Part shown: positions 45,868 to 56,459 of the stretch, piece by piece | Layout of the letters: each line of letters begins with the position of its first letter | How positions within the stretch are numbered: the first letter of the stretch is position 1 | Assembly: GCF_029892485.1 (NCBI RefSeq) | Contig: NZ_JARXVG010000013.1 | Location: 62,001 to 126,000, forward strand | Direction of reading: 5' to 3' | Source of the DNA: Variovorax boronicumulans | GTDB lineage: Bacteria; Pseudomonadota; Gammaproteobacteria; Burkholderiales; Burkholderiaceae_C | Length of the DNA: 64,000 nucleotides | Notes under the pieces: generated by a model | What the model was told of the DNA's origin: nothing | Seen by the model: only the letters and a program-made list of their open reading frames with translations | The model's database searches: none | Program-made: the position numbers and the translations under genes

Positions 45868-46677
45868 ATGCCCATCGCCGAAGCCACACTATCGCCACGG
45901 ATTCACTACGTCCGCACCGGCCCAAGAGGCGTTCCTCCACTGGTCTTCCTGCATGCAGTCGGGCTGGACCTCACATGGTGGGGGGAACAGATCGAGACGT
46001 TCTCGCAGAACTTCGATGTCATCGCTTTCGACATGCCGGGGCACGGACTGTCCGGCAAAGCCACTGGCGCACCAAGCTTCGACCTGCTGGCCGACGCCCT
46101 GCATGCCGTGCTCGCACATGCAGGCGTTGGCGCTGCGCACCTTGTAGGCATATCGGTGGGCGGAATGATCGCGCAGCGCTTCGCCCTCAGACATCCTGGG
46201 CTTGTACGCTCTCTCACGCTGGTGGCCACCCTCTGTACGTTCGCAGACCCGGTGCGCGAAGCGCTGCGCGAGAGGGCACGTGTGGCTCGCACGCAGGGCA
46301 TGGAGACCATTGCCAAGTTGTCCAATGCGCGTTGGTTTCCTCCCGCATTCCGCGAGCGACGGCCCGATGTGCTCGACCGTGCTACGGCATCCCTGTTGTC
46401 GCAGGACCCTGAGTTCCACGCGTCGATGTGGGACATGATCTCAGCCCTCGACTTCGAAAGCGAGATCTCCGCCATCACGTGCCCCACCCTGGTGGTTGTC
46501 GGCGCTGAAGACCCCAACGCCCCGCTGGCGGCCGGACAGAGAATCGCGGCCTTGATCGGCGGCGCGGCGCTGCAGAAGATGGAAGCGCTTGGCCACTTTC
46601 CTCCGATTGAATCACCTCGGGCGTTCAACGCCTTGCTGCACCGTTTTCTGAACGGCCAGGAAGAACACCCCCGGTAA
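45868..46677 (+). CDS. Alpha/beta-fold hydrolase
   Basis: 269 aa from MPIAEATLSPRIHYV. Motifs: VFLHAVGLDLTWW, DMPGHGLS, nucleophile Ser in LVGISVGGMIAQRFA near residue 95, acid in VVGAEDPNAP, His in EALGHFPPIE. It is similar in layout to PcaD-type enol-lactonases, so it may open a lactone. Last gene of the LysR-linked operon; its stop directly abuts the truncated mobile-element gene. Confidence 0.88.
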   Translation: MPIAEATLSPRIHYVRTGPRGVPPLVFLHAVGLDLTWWGEQIETFSQNFDVIAFDMPGHGLSGKATGAPSFDLLADALHAVLAHAGVGAAHLVGISVGGMIAQRFALRHPGLVRSLTLVATLCTFADPVREALRERARVARTQGMETIAKLSNARWFPPAFRERRPDVLDRATASLLSQDPEFHASMWDMISALDFESEISAITCPTLVVVGAEDPNAPLAAGQRIAALIGGAALQKMEALGHFPPIESPRAFNALLHRFLNGQEEHPR

Positions 46678-46721
46678 GCGCCGCACGATGCATCAGCAAA
46701 GCCTATGCGCTGCATCAACAC

Positions 46722-47555
46722 ATGTCATGTACAACGCGATGCGGGGACCACTACAGCGTCTGGTACGACCGGGAGACCAAGCGCTACCTATTCGCCGACG
46801 AGCCTTACGAGATGGCCGTCGAGGGCAAGGCTGCCGAGCGTGCAGCCTGGTCTGAGCGTCATGGGTTCACCATTGCCAAGCCGTCGTGGCCCGGCATGTA
46901 CAACCCGGACGGCGGCTCGCGGCTGTACCTCATCGCCGATTCGGGGAAGGGTGTTCCTTTGGCGCCCATCGTCGCGGCACTGGCCCGTCTGCCGGCGCCG
47001 ATCGTCGAAGCGGCTTGGGATGGTGAATCGGAGCCGTCCACGCCGATCTTCTTTAGCCCCGGGACCATCGCTCGCAATGAGGCGGCCGCCGCCAAGCCGC
47101 CAGCGACGGAGACCCGCAAGGTCACGAGGGGTCCGCGCAGCACGGTCGGCTATGTGCAAACTGTCGTAGGCCCTCAGCGCCGCCCGAAAGGCAGGATGTC
47201 GATCGAGGCCCACGCGCAGGTGGGCGCCCTGCTCAAGTCGGTGCTCGTGGCTTCGCACCACCGCAACGGCGTCTACAACCGTGTGAACGGGATTCGCAGC
47301 GAGCTCGATGAGTGGACGCAACGGGAATACAACTATGCCGAGCTGCCCAGCGAGCAATTCTTCGACCTCTACTACCACGAGTCCGGATCGTCGCTCGCGC
47401 GCACCCTTTCGCCGGACGAGCGCGCTCTTCACGTCGGCAGTCTGGAACAGGTCAAGCAGATCCTGGCCCAGCACTATCCGGACAGCCCGCCTCTGCGCGC
47501 GCTGATGAAGAAGCTGGATGCTTCCATCGGTTCGATGCAGACCTGGGCAAGCTGA
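46722..47555 (+). CDS. 5'-truncated mobile-element hypothetical protein (DUF5623-like)
   Basis: 277 aa. The segments DHYSVWYDRETKRYLFADEPYE, HGFTIAKPSWPGMYNPDGG and GALLKSVLVASHHRNGVYNRVN resemble, from memory, the C-terminal two thirds of DUF5623 proteins found on integrative elements and plasmids. Those are longer, with about 100-150 more N-terminal residues. Here homology begins within 10 residues of the start, right after the upstream operon ends, so the gene is probably cut by recombination. It may still be translated. Function unknown. Confidence 0.55.
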   Translation: MSCTTRCGDHYSVWYDRETKRYLFADEPYEMAVEGKAAERAAWSERHGFTIAKPSWPGMYNPDGGSRLYLIADSGKGVPLAPIVAALARLPAPIVEAAWDGESEPSTPIFFSPGTIARNEAAAAKPPATETRKVTRGPRSTVGYVQTVVGPQRRPKGRMSIEAHAQVGALLKSVLVASHHRNGVYNRVNGIRSELDEWTQREYNYAELPSEQFFDLYYHESGSSLARTLSPDERALHVGSLEQVKQILAQHYPDSPPLRALMKKLDASIGSMQTWAS

Positions 47556-47743
47556 CGCTGTCAGAGCTGCATCCGTACTTGTGCGTCCCCCGGCATTGCC
47601 AGGTCGCGCTGTCGTGCTGCGCATCGAGCCGCTGATGCCGTCTCGCCCCTTCGGCATCCATCGCTGACGCCTTCGCGCGTGTCCCCGGTGCGCGCTTCGC
47701 TTGCCAATCCGGCAACGGGGTCGGGGATCGAGAAATCGACGCG

Positions 47744-47774
47744 ACGCGCGCGGCAGGTCTGCCGCGCGCGTTTT
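47744..47774 (+). terminator. Strong GC hairpin followed by T-run
   Basis: ACGCGCGCGGCAG / CTGCCGCGCGCGT, a perfect 13-base inverted repeat with a 2-base centre, followed by TTTT. It looks like a Rho-independent terminator in the 352-base gap after the truncated gene. No gene was found in the rest of that gap. Confidence 0.7.
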
Positions 47775-47907
47775 GACTTCCGTAACGCGCAAGCCCAACG
47801 CTCCCTGCGTGCCGCCCTACGCCAGCGCTTGCTGGCGTGGGAACAGCGCCGATCGCCCGCAATCCAGCGCGTTGATCGAGCCTTCGACAACCCCATCCGG
47901 ATACCCC

Positions 47908-48378
47908 ATGAACCACCAAGGCGTCAGCGAGATATTCTTTGAAGAGTCCTACACCGTGCCAGCGGACCAGACGGCGAAGTCGCTTTTTGCGCGGCTTCCT
48001 CACGGAAGCGGGTATGCGGGGCGACTGATCGAATGCCTGGCCACGGGATACTTGGTGGCAGTGGTCGAATCCATTTGCATTCGCGAGATGCAGCAGCACG
48101 TCGATGCCACCACAGAAGTGGTGGTCGGTCGAACCATTCGCATCGACCATCGAGGCCCAATCCCGCCTGGGTCGCCGCTGCGGCTGCGCGGGTGGCTCGA
48201 ACGTCTGGGAGACCGAAGCGCGACGTTCCGCGTTCATGCCCACGATGCGCACGAAGTCGTATGCGAAGGGACGGTCACGCTAGTGGCCGTAAAGCGGGCA
48301 CCAATGGAGTCGCGCATCGCGACAAAAGTCCTGGCGCTCCAAGGCACTGCGAGCCAACCGGTGCGCGCGCAGTTTTAG
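47908..48378 (+). CDS. Hotdog-fold thioesterase-like protein (FlK type)
   Basis: 156 aa from MNHQGVSEIFFEES. The sequence fits the FlK-like hotdog thioesterases: LATGYLVAVVESICIREM as the central helix, VVVGRTIRIDHRGPIPPGSPLRL as beta strands, and ATFRVHAHDAHEVVCEGTVTLVAV. They release acids from acyl-CoA. In FlK the central helix carries Thr and Glu, and both a Thr and a Glu are present here. Neighbours give no clear pathway. Confidence 0.7.
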   Translation: MNHQGVSEIFFEESYTVPADQTAKSLFARLPHGSGYAGRLIECLATGYLVAVVESICIREMQQHVDATTEVVVGRTIRIDHRGPIPPGSPLRLRGWLERLGDRSATFRVHAHDAHEVVCEGTVTLVAVKRAPMESRIATKVLALQGTASQPVRAQF

Positions 48379-48500
48379 AACTTGACGTTATGAGCGTACT
48401 CAGACGTCTAGGAGGCTGGACGGTGAGAGGTTGCACGGGACAAATGATTGAACCGCAGGTTCACTATGCGGTGACGTTCACCCGGGTGTCGGCGCCTCGC

Positions 48501-49064
48501 TCATTCCGCAAGCATCCGATCGAGCATTCGCCTGAACCGAGCAATGGCCCGGTCGTCGCGTTCCACCTTTGTGCGCAACAGCGTGCCGTGCCACGCGGCC
48601 ATGATGAAGGCGGCGTAGTCCTCGGCTGCGTCCGCGCCGACAATGTCCCGGAGGACCTGAGCGAATAGCTCGGTCTGATGTAGGAACTGCTCGGCGAGCC
48701 GCACTCGCAGCACTTCGCTGTGAGCTGGAATTTCGCCCGCGAGATCGGGTACCAGGCAGCCGACCGCCCAATCTTGCTCCTCAAGCGACCGGGTGATGGC
48801 ATCGAAGTACGCCGCGACTCGGTCAGCCGGCAGGCCGGACGCGCCGAGCAACGTTTCGTTCATGATCTGGTCGAGCAGGCCCGCATAGTGGTCCAAAACC
48901 TCAGAACCGAACTGCTCCTTGGACCTAAAGTGGTTCGTGAAAGAACCCTGCGCCACCCCTGCTGCCGAAGTCACTTCGCGCACGCCGGTTGCGGTGTAGC
49001 CGCGTTGGTGGAACATACGGGCGCCAGTTTCAACGAGCCGCTCGCGCTGTGACCTTGTGTTCAT
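48501..49064 (-). CDS. TetR family transcriptional regulator
   Basis: 187 aa from MNTRSQRERLVETGARMF. TetR helix-turn-helix is clear (GVREVTSAAGVAQGSFTNHFRSKEQF), and the C-terminal domain is of the TetR_C_6-like kind. It diverges from the epoxide hydrolase gene and has a short inverted repeat just upstream of its start. It probably represses both. Confidence 0.9.
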   Translation of the reverse strand: MNTRSQRERLVETGARMFHQRGYTATGVREVTSAAGVAQGSFTNHFRSKEQFGSEVLDHYAGLLDQIMNETLLGASGLPADRVAAYFDAITRSLEEQDWAVGCLVPDLAGEIPAHSEVLRVRLAEQFLHQTELFAQVLRDIVGADAAEDYAAFIMAAWHGTLLRTKVERDDRAIARFRRMLDRMLAE

Positions 49065-49075
49065 AGAGTTCCCAT

Positions 49076-49089
49076 AATACACTCGTATT
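49076..49089. promoter_or_regulatory. TetR operator candidate
   Basis: AATAC-ACTC-GTATT, a perfect 5-base inverted repeat 12 bases upstream of the minus-strand TetR start, in the gap shared with the epoxide hydrolase gene. Confidence 0.45.
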
Positions 49090-49191
49090 GCCAAGCGTCG
49101 CGACGGACTACATTGCTCGCACGCGGTAGGCAGTAGTCAATTCACCGCCAACTACCGGGCTAAGTGCCGGCAATCGTTGAGGCTGTATTTT

Positions 49192-50277
49192 ATGGAGCGC
49201 AGGACAATGCTGAAGGCAGTTGGGGCAGGACTTCTATCAGACCGCGCTACGGGCTCTCCGGGTGCAAATGACGCCGAGCCAGGCTCGCAGCACGAGGGCG
49301 GCGGCGCTGGCGCTCCCTCCGCCGTCCGTCATCATCGACTCAAGGTCAATGGCATCGGCCTCCATGTCGCCGAGCAGGGAAGCGGGCCGGCCGTGGTGTT
49401 CTGCCACGGCTTTCCCGCGATATGGTCGAGTTGGAGGGCACAGATGGCCGCGGTCGCCGCAGCCGGCTGGCGGGCGATCGCGCTCGATATGCGCGGCTAC
49501 GGAGAGAGTGACGCACCCCCCGAAGCGGAGGCTTATACGGCGTTCCACACCGTGGGCGACCTCGTCGGTGTACTCAACCAACTCGACATCCCGACGGCGG
49601 TCGTAGTAGGGCACGACTTCGGCGCGAACATCGCTTGGAACGCGGCGATGATGCGGCCGGACCGTTTCACCGCAGTGTTCGGGATCAGCGTGCCGTTCAG
49701 CCCCCCCGCAGCGAACTTCCTCGACCAACTCCGCACGGCGGGCAAGCACGACTTCTACATGTTCGACCAGATGCGCCCCGAGGCCGACGCCTTGTGGGCC
49801 GACGCGGCGACGACGATTCCTGGCGTCTACTATTGGACGTCCGGGCAGGCGCCTGACAACGAGCGCTGGGATCCGTTCAACCCGGCGCGTGGCCTATTAC
49901 GGCCGGCGCCGGAGCCCGTCCGGGTGATCGACCATGCCTACCTGCAAGAAGCAGTCGCGAGCTTCACACGGACCGGTTTTCACGGCGGCCTTAATTACTA
50001 TCGCGCGATCGACAGGTACTTCTCGCTCGCCTCGGGCCCTTTTGCAGGCGCGACCATCCATCAACCTTCTTTCTTCCTGACGGGTGCGCAGGACGGCCTC
50101 AACAAGCTGCGCGATCTGAGCGAGAAGACGTTACGCCCGGGCATGCCTGGGTTGCGCGGGTTTCTGTTGGTGGAGGGGGCGGGACATTGGCCGCAGTTCG
50201 AGGCTATGGGGCAGGTCAACGAGGCGCTCCTATCTTTTCTCGCTGGGCTTCGTGACACTGCCACTGCCACCCGGTAG
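49192..50277 (+). CDS. Epoxide hydrolase-like alpha/beta hydrolase, possibly exported
   Basis: 361 aa from MERRTMLKAVGAGLLS. HGFPAIWSSWR is the oxyanion HGxP-type motif, the nucleophile is Asp in VVGHDFGANIAW near residue 140, and the C-terminal VEGAGHWPQFE gives the base His, all as in epoxide hydrolases of the EphA type. Asp as nucleophile separates it from esterases. The start resembles a Tat-like ERRTMLK leader, though weakly hydrophobic. Divergent from TetR. Confidence 0.85.
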   Translation: MERRTMLKAVGAGLLSDRATGSPGANDAEPGSQHEGGGAGAPSAVRHHRLKVNGIGLHVAEQGSGPAVVFCHGFPAIWSSWRAQMAAVAAAGWRAIALDMRGYGESDAPPEAEAYTAFHTVGDLVGVLNQLDIPTAVVVGHDFGANIAWNAAMMRPDRFTAVFGISVPFSPPAANFLDQLRTAGKHDFYMFDQMRPEADALWADAATTIPGVYYWTSGQAPDNERWDPFNPARGLLRPAPEPVRVIDHAYLQEAVASFTRTGFHGGLNYYRAIDRYFSLASGPFAGATIHQPSFFLTGAQDGLNKLRDLSEKTLRPGMPGLRGFLLVEGAGHWPQFEAMGQVNEALLSFLAGLRDTATATR

Positions 50278-50618
50278 AAGCAGCGACCTTCCCCGAGGCT
50301 ATCTTCTGTCTCGCGGTTGGGGCGGCGGATCAAGAAATTTTATCGCGCGGCGCGAGCCTTGATGGCGAGGGGTCGACACTGGACGCACCCTGTTTTGTGT
50401 TGACTACTTCGTGGCCCATTTGTCGCTTTAATGTGGCCCTGCTGAAACGTCGACGAGCTCGTGTGGACCGGAAGTCCGCGATGGTCGTACGAACGGCTGC
50501 CGAACAACTTGTCTTCGAAGCGCGGATCTGGACGCGAAGCGCGTTGTGCTGCGCGCAGGAACGGCTTCGTTGCCGATCAAAGCATCGGCTCATGGCGGAA
50601 CAACTGCATTGCATTTAG
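50278..50618. other. Gene-free stretch
   Basis: Between the epoxide hydrolase and the integrase relic only short open frames occur on both strands. None has a recognisable domain or a convincing start. Probably debris of an inserted element. Confidence 0.4.
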
Positions 50619-50744
50619 CCAGATGTGATCGAGGCGCAACTTGCACACGGCGAGAGCGCCTCCCTGGGAGCCGCCTACGGTCGGGCGGACTATCTGGACC
50701 AGCCTGTAGCCGGTGCACAGGTCCTGGCACTCAAGGCAGCCTAA
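50619..50744 (+). pseudogene. C-terminal remnant of a tyrosine recombinase (integrase)
   Basis: The last 41 codons of an integrase-like protein: PDVIEAQLAHGESASLGAAY, then GRADYLD and a stop. The pattern IExQLAHxE...AAYxRxxYL is the end of P4/CP4-57-type integrases. It includes the histidine of box II and the catalytic Tyr, here in AAYGR. An in-frame stop directly precedes it and nothing upstream matches, so it is a relic. An AlpA gene follows. Confidence 0.7.
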
Positions 50745-50879
50745 GCAAGAGACTCCCTGTCAACCCACAGCAGCGAGTCCTGGCACATCGCCGCTCTCGA
50801 GGACGAGGGCCATCAAAGCGGTCCGCATTGAGATCGTGCGGCAACTCTTGCATCGACCGGAGCGGCGCATGCGCCTGGC

Positions 50880-51137
50880 TCAAGGCTTCTGCGATAGAGG
50901 TGCATTCGAATAGCTCTCCGGATCCTCGATCCACTGTTGAAGTGCCGCGCGCGGCCAGCGACAGGTGCGCACTCCTATATGTATCGGCGGCGGGAACTTG
51001 CCTTCAGCAATTCTTCGATACACGGTGGCACGACTCAATGCAGTGATGCGAATCACGTCAGACATGCGAAAGAACGCGGGAGCGCCGACAGTCTGTGGAA
51101 CAAGCTCGCGAGCGTTAACGTGGTGTTCGAGTTGCAT
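50880..51137 (-). CDS. AlpA family phage/element regulator
   Basis: 85 aa. A small excisionase-like winged helix: FFRMSDVIRITALSRATVYR, RIAEGKFPPPIHIG, CRWPRAALQQWIED. AlpA proteins activate integrase/excision genes in CP4-57-like and ICE-type elements. Its place next to an integrase relic supports an element boundary here. It is convergent with the relic. Confidence 0.88.
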   Translation of the reverse strand: MQLEHHVNARELVPQTVGAPAFFRMSDVIRITALSRATVYRRIAEGKFPPPIHIGVRTCRWPRAALQQWIEDPESYSNAPLSQKP

Positions 51138-51607
51138 GACAGATCCTTCATAGGTGCCGTGCTTTCAAGCCGCGCATTGTTTGAGATGAAGTGCCTCGCT
51201 TGAAGAGCCGAATGGAAGCAGAACCAGCGCCCAGGTCAGAGTGAAAGTGCACTGCGCAGGGCTCGAAAAATCGCTCTTCGACCCAGCGGCAGCCTCTTTC
51301 CAAAATCGTCTTCCGCATGGATCTGCTTCTAGCGTGCGACGAGGTGCCACCTTAGACAACTACGACTTTTGAGAGGCCTCTGCACCGGCCATGAGACAAG
51401 AAGCGTCGTGCAGCGAGACCGTGGGCGACGCTCCTGTCCACTGCGATCGGGTTCAGGGCAAAGGATGAGTGAACCCTGATCCACCAGGGATCTGCAGCGC
51501 CGCCTTCAGCAAGCGGCCCACGCCGGGCAACTAGCACATTGCGCAGTTGCGACGCGGACACGGATCTTCAACGATGCACAGCTCCGCTTACCGCCAAGGA
51601 GCATCCC
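51138..51607. other. Gene-free stretch before pabAB
   Basis: 470 bases with no assignable gene. It must contain the pabAB promoter; a good ribosome site AAGGAG lies just before the pabAB ATG. No operator-like palindrome was noticed. Confidence 0.45.
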
Positions 51608-53783
<2,176 letters not shown>

Positions 53784-53791
<8 letters not shown>

Positions 53792-54647
53792 CGCACAGGC
53801 CAATCGCCGGGGGATCCTGCTCATGCTGGTGGCCATGGGCTGCTACGTCTTCAACGATGTCTTCGTGAAGCTGGCCGCGCAAAGCCTGCCGCCCGGACAG
53901 GTGCTTGCCGTGCGCGGTGCGTTCGCGACCATCTTCGTTGTGGCGATCGCGCGGGGCACGCGCGGTAGCTGGCGAATGGCACTGCGCCCGATCGTGGGGG
54001 TGCGCTGCGGACTCGAGGTCACGACGGCCCTCGCCTCCGTGGTGGCCCTGTCGCTGGCGCCGCTTGCCACTGTGAGCACGCTCATGATGACCGCGCCACT
54101 GATGATCGCCGCCACGGCGATGGCGCTGCGGTGGGAGCCCTGGCGTGGTGGGCGTCTGTTGGCTGCTGCCGCGGGATTTGGTGGCGTCCTGCTGGTCATG
54201 CATCCTGCCGGGCAACCAGATGTCCCCGCGGCCGGTCTTGCCTGTGCGCTGTTGTGCGCCGCCTCGTTGGCTGCGCGCGACCTGGTGACACGGCGCATCC
54301 CCGCCACGATCCCTTCGTCGACCATCGCGATCGCGACCACGCTCGCCGTGTGCCTGGCGGGCCTGCTGCTGGGTCTCGCGGAACGCTGGACGGCGCTCAC
54401 GCGGTACGAGCTCGGCACGCTCGCGGCGGCTGCGGGTTGCGCGGCGCTCGGCAACTTCGCGCTCATCGTCGCCTGCCGCGGCGTCGATCTCTCGGTCGTC
54501 ACACCTTTTCGCTACAGCCTGATCGTCTGGGCCTTGCTGCTGGGATACGCGATCTGGGGCGACATGCCTCGGCGCCAGGCCGCGGTCGGCGTGCTGCTGA
54601 TCGTCGCGGCCGGTGCCTTCACCGTCTGGACCGCGCGGCGGCGGTAG
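53784..54647 (+). CDS. DMT (EamA) family exporter
   Basis: 287 aa from an ATG inside the 3' end of pabAB (8-base overlap), so translation is coupled. About ten membrane helices in two EamA repeats (LLMLVAMGCYVFNDVFVKLA; AAGLACALLCAASLAARDL). DMT proteins export amino acids and other small metabolites. Coupling to pabAB suggests export of aminodeoxychorismate, p-aminobenzoate or a derivative (inference). Confidence 0.88.
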
Positions 54648-54731
54648 GTAAAAAGACCGAACCGTCCGCCCGCCATGGTTCGCAGGCGCTCGATGGAGCG
54701 CTCGTCACGACGTTCGCAGCCCTATCAACTC

Positions 54732-54754
54732 TGACAGTGTTCTCGCGCCTGTCA
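54732..54754. promoter_or_regulatory. Candidate lux-box-like inverted repeat upstream of luxI
   Basis: TGACAG (54732-54737) and CTGTCA (54749-54754) form an exact inverted repeat spanning 23 bases, 40 bases before the luxI ATG. A -10-like TGTAAT follows at 54761-54766. It is a plausible LuxR-type site; the match to published lux boxes is partial. Confidence 0.4.
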
Positions 54755-54793
54755 TCACGCTGTAATGCGGGCCTCATTCAACGAGGTGACCTC

Positions 54794-55390
54794 ATGGAGA
54801 TCATTGCGGGAACGATCGACTCTTTTACGGCAGACGTGCTGTTCGACATGGCGCGCTACCGGCACGAGGTGTTCGTCGAGAAGCTGGGCTGGAAGCTCGA
54901 TACGCGCGGTCGGCTCGAGCTGGACGAATTTGACCGGAAGGACACCATCTATCTGATCGCGCGCAATACGGACGGGGAGATTGTCGGCACGAGCCGCCTC
55001 TTGCCCACGCACAAGCCCTATCTGCTCGCCAGTGTCTTTCCTCAACTGCTCGGCGACACGCCCGCGCCGTGCTCGCCTGACGTCTGGGAACTGTCGCGAT
55101 TTGCCGCTGCCGATTGGATGCGGCTCAGCGCGGGCGAGAGTCCACATGGCTGGTCGCTCGCGCTGGACATGCTGCGCGTTGCGATGCGGACCGTCGCCAG
55201 GCATGGAGGACGGCGGCTCATCAGCGCGTCGCCACTGGGCATCGAGCGCATCCTGCGTCGCGCGGGCCTGTCCGTGCACCGCGCGGCGCCTCCGGTGCTG
55301 ATCGAGGGCCAGCATCTCTTTGCCTGTTTCATCGACGTGGACACGAGCTGGTGTCCGCGCCAAGACCGGCGCGCCGACGCGGTCGGTTGA
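54794..55390 (+). CDS. luxI: LuxI-type acyl-homoserine lactone synthase
   Basis: 198 aa from ATG with GAGGTG upstream. Invariant LuxI residues are present: Arg/Phe/Trp in RYRHEVFVEKLGW, Asp and Arg in ELDEFD and GTSRLLPT, and Glu/Arg in VWELSRFA. It makes an acyl-homoserine lactone from SAM and acyl-ACP. The acyl chain cannot be deduced. It is convergent with a luxR gene 42 bases away and downstream of pabAB and the exporter on the same strand, but with its own leader of 146 bases. Confidence 0.93.
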   Translation: MEIIAGTIDSFTADVLFDMARYRHEVFVEKLGWKLDTRGRLELDEFDRKDTIYLIARNTDGEIVGTSRLLPTHKPYLLASVFPQLLGDTPAPCSPDVWELSRFAAADWMRLSAGESPHGWSLALDMLRVAMRTVARHGGRRLISASPLGIERILRRAGLSVHRAAPPVLIEGQHLFACFIDVDTSWCPRQDRRADAVG

Positions 55391-55432
55391 GTCCCCCGCA
55401 GCCGGGCTGGCGCGCCCCCTGCGGCCCTCCAA

Positions 55433-56143
55433 TCAGTTCAGGAGCCCGAGCCGTGAAGCGATTGCCGCGGCCGAACTCTTGGTGGGCGCGCCCAATCTGG
55501 CCATGGCCTTCTGCAGATGAAATTCGACCGTGGGTTTCGAGATGCCAAGGATGGATGCGATCACGTCGCTTGTCTTGCCATCCCCCGTCCAGCGCAGCAC
55601 CTCGACCTGTCGTCTGCTCAGCGGCTCGATCCCCTCGAGCGGGCTGCCTCCCAGAAGGCGGCAGAACGCGCGGTGGGCGGTATGCACCAGCCACTGCAGC
55701 AAGAGGTCCTTGGCGAGCATCTCCGCGGCCGTCAGCGGTTCGCCCGACCTCGCAAGCGTTAGCATGCCGACCCGCGCATCGGGCTCGAAGACCGATTGCG
55801 CCCAGCCAACGCGCAGGCCGAACGAGCGCGCCTCGTCCCACATCTGGGGGGCGTTCCGGAAGACTTCGTTGTTCCAGACCACGGGCGTGCCGCTGTGTAC
55901 GCCGTGAGCGACCGTGGGATCGACCTGGAGGTATCCGGCATCGATGTAACGGCGATTCCACCGCTCGTCGTACGTGCTGAACATCAAGGTCTTCTGTCGG
56001 GTGAAGGGCACGAGCGTGCGCAGCCCGTAGGCGCAGTGCTCGAAGCCGAGGTGCCTGCTTGCCACGCTGATCTGCGCGAGCACCTCCGAAGGCTCGCTTG
56101 CCTGGCTCAACCGACCGAGAACATCCTGGGTCCAATCGTTCAT
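55433..56143 (-). CDS. luxR: LuxR-type quorum-sensing regulator
   Basis: 236 aa from MNDWTQDVLG. The autoinducer-binding domain has the conserved Trp/Tyr/Asp/Pro/Trp/Gly set (DERWNRRYIDAGYLQVDPT, VVWNN, FGLRVGWA). The C-terminal helix-turn-helix is LSRRQVEVLRWTGDGKTSDVIA, SKPTVEFHLQKAM. It is the cognate receptor of the adjacent LuxI by position. Likely targets are luxI, the pabAB-exporter unit and possibly transfer genes. Confidence 0.93.
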   Translation of the reverse strand: MNDWTQDVLGRLSQASEPSEVLAQISVASRHLGFEHCAYGLRTLVPFTRQKTLMFSTYDERWNRRYIDAGYLQVDPTVAHGVHSGTPVVWNNEVFRNAPQMWDEARSFGLRVGWAQSVFEPDARVGMLTLARSGEPLTAAEMLAKDLLLQWLVHTAHRAFCRLLGGSPLEGIEPLSRRQVEVLRWTGDGKTSDVIASILGISKPTVEFHLQKAMARLGAPTKSSAAAIASRLGLLN

Positions 56144-56459
56144 AGGTGCGCTTCCTGCGTCGTCGGCACCCCCACCCGTATCGCGAGCACAGTCGAGGCT
56201 CGCGGAGTCGAGTCCGCCAGGCCAGAAGGCCAGCGGCTCCAGCCTTTGAACCGATCCGCGCGGGTCGACCGGCTGCTTGCACCCGGCGGCCACTCAGCAT
56301 GCGATGGAGGCAAGGGTGCGACAGTCTAGAAGCGCCCCGTCGAGTCCGGAGGCAAAATTCACCACCATTTCTGCCAATCTCGCGAGCCCCGCTACGCGCA
56401 CTGGCGCGGTGCGGCAGCGTTGTGAAATTCCGGATTGATCCTACCTACGGTGGCTCCTC
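56144..56459. other. Divergent gap between luxR and GlxA-type regulator
   Basis: 316 bases holding the promoters of both regulators. No clear lux-box, terminator or small gene was seen. Confidence 0.4.

Noticed and set aside
50330..50614. Minus-strand frame of 94 codons as a gene
   Set aside because: No recognisable domain or ribosome site; it lies in element debris.
55391..55432. Bidirectional terminator between luxI and luxR
   Set aside because: Only a 6-base CCGCAG/CTGCGG pair with a long loop and no T-run; too weak to call.
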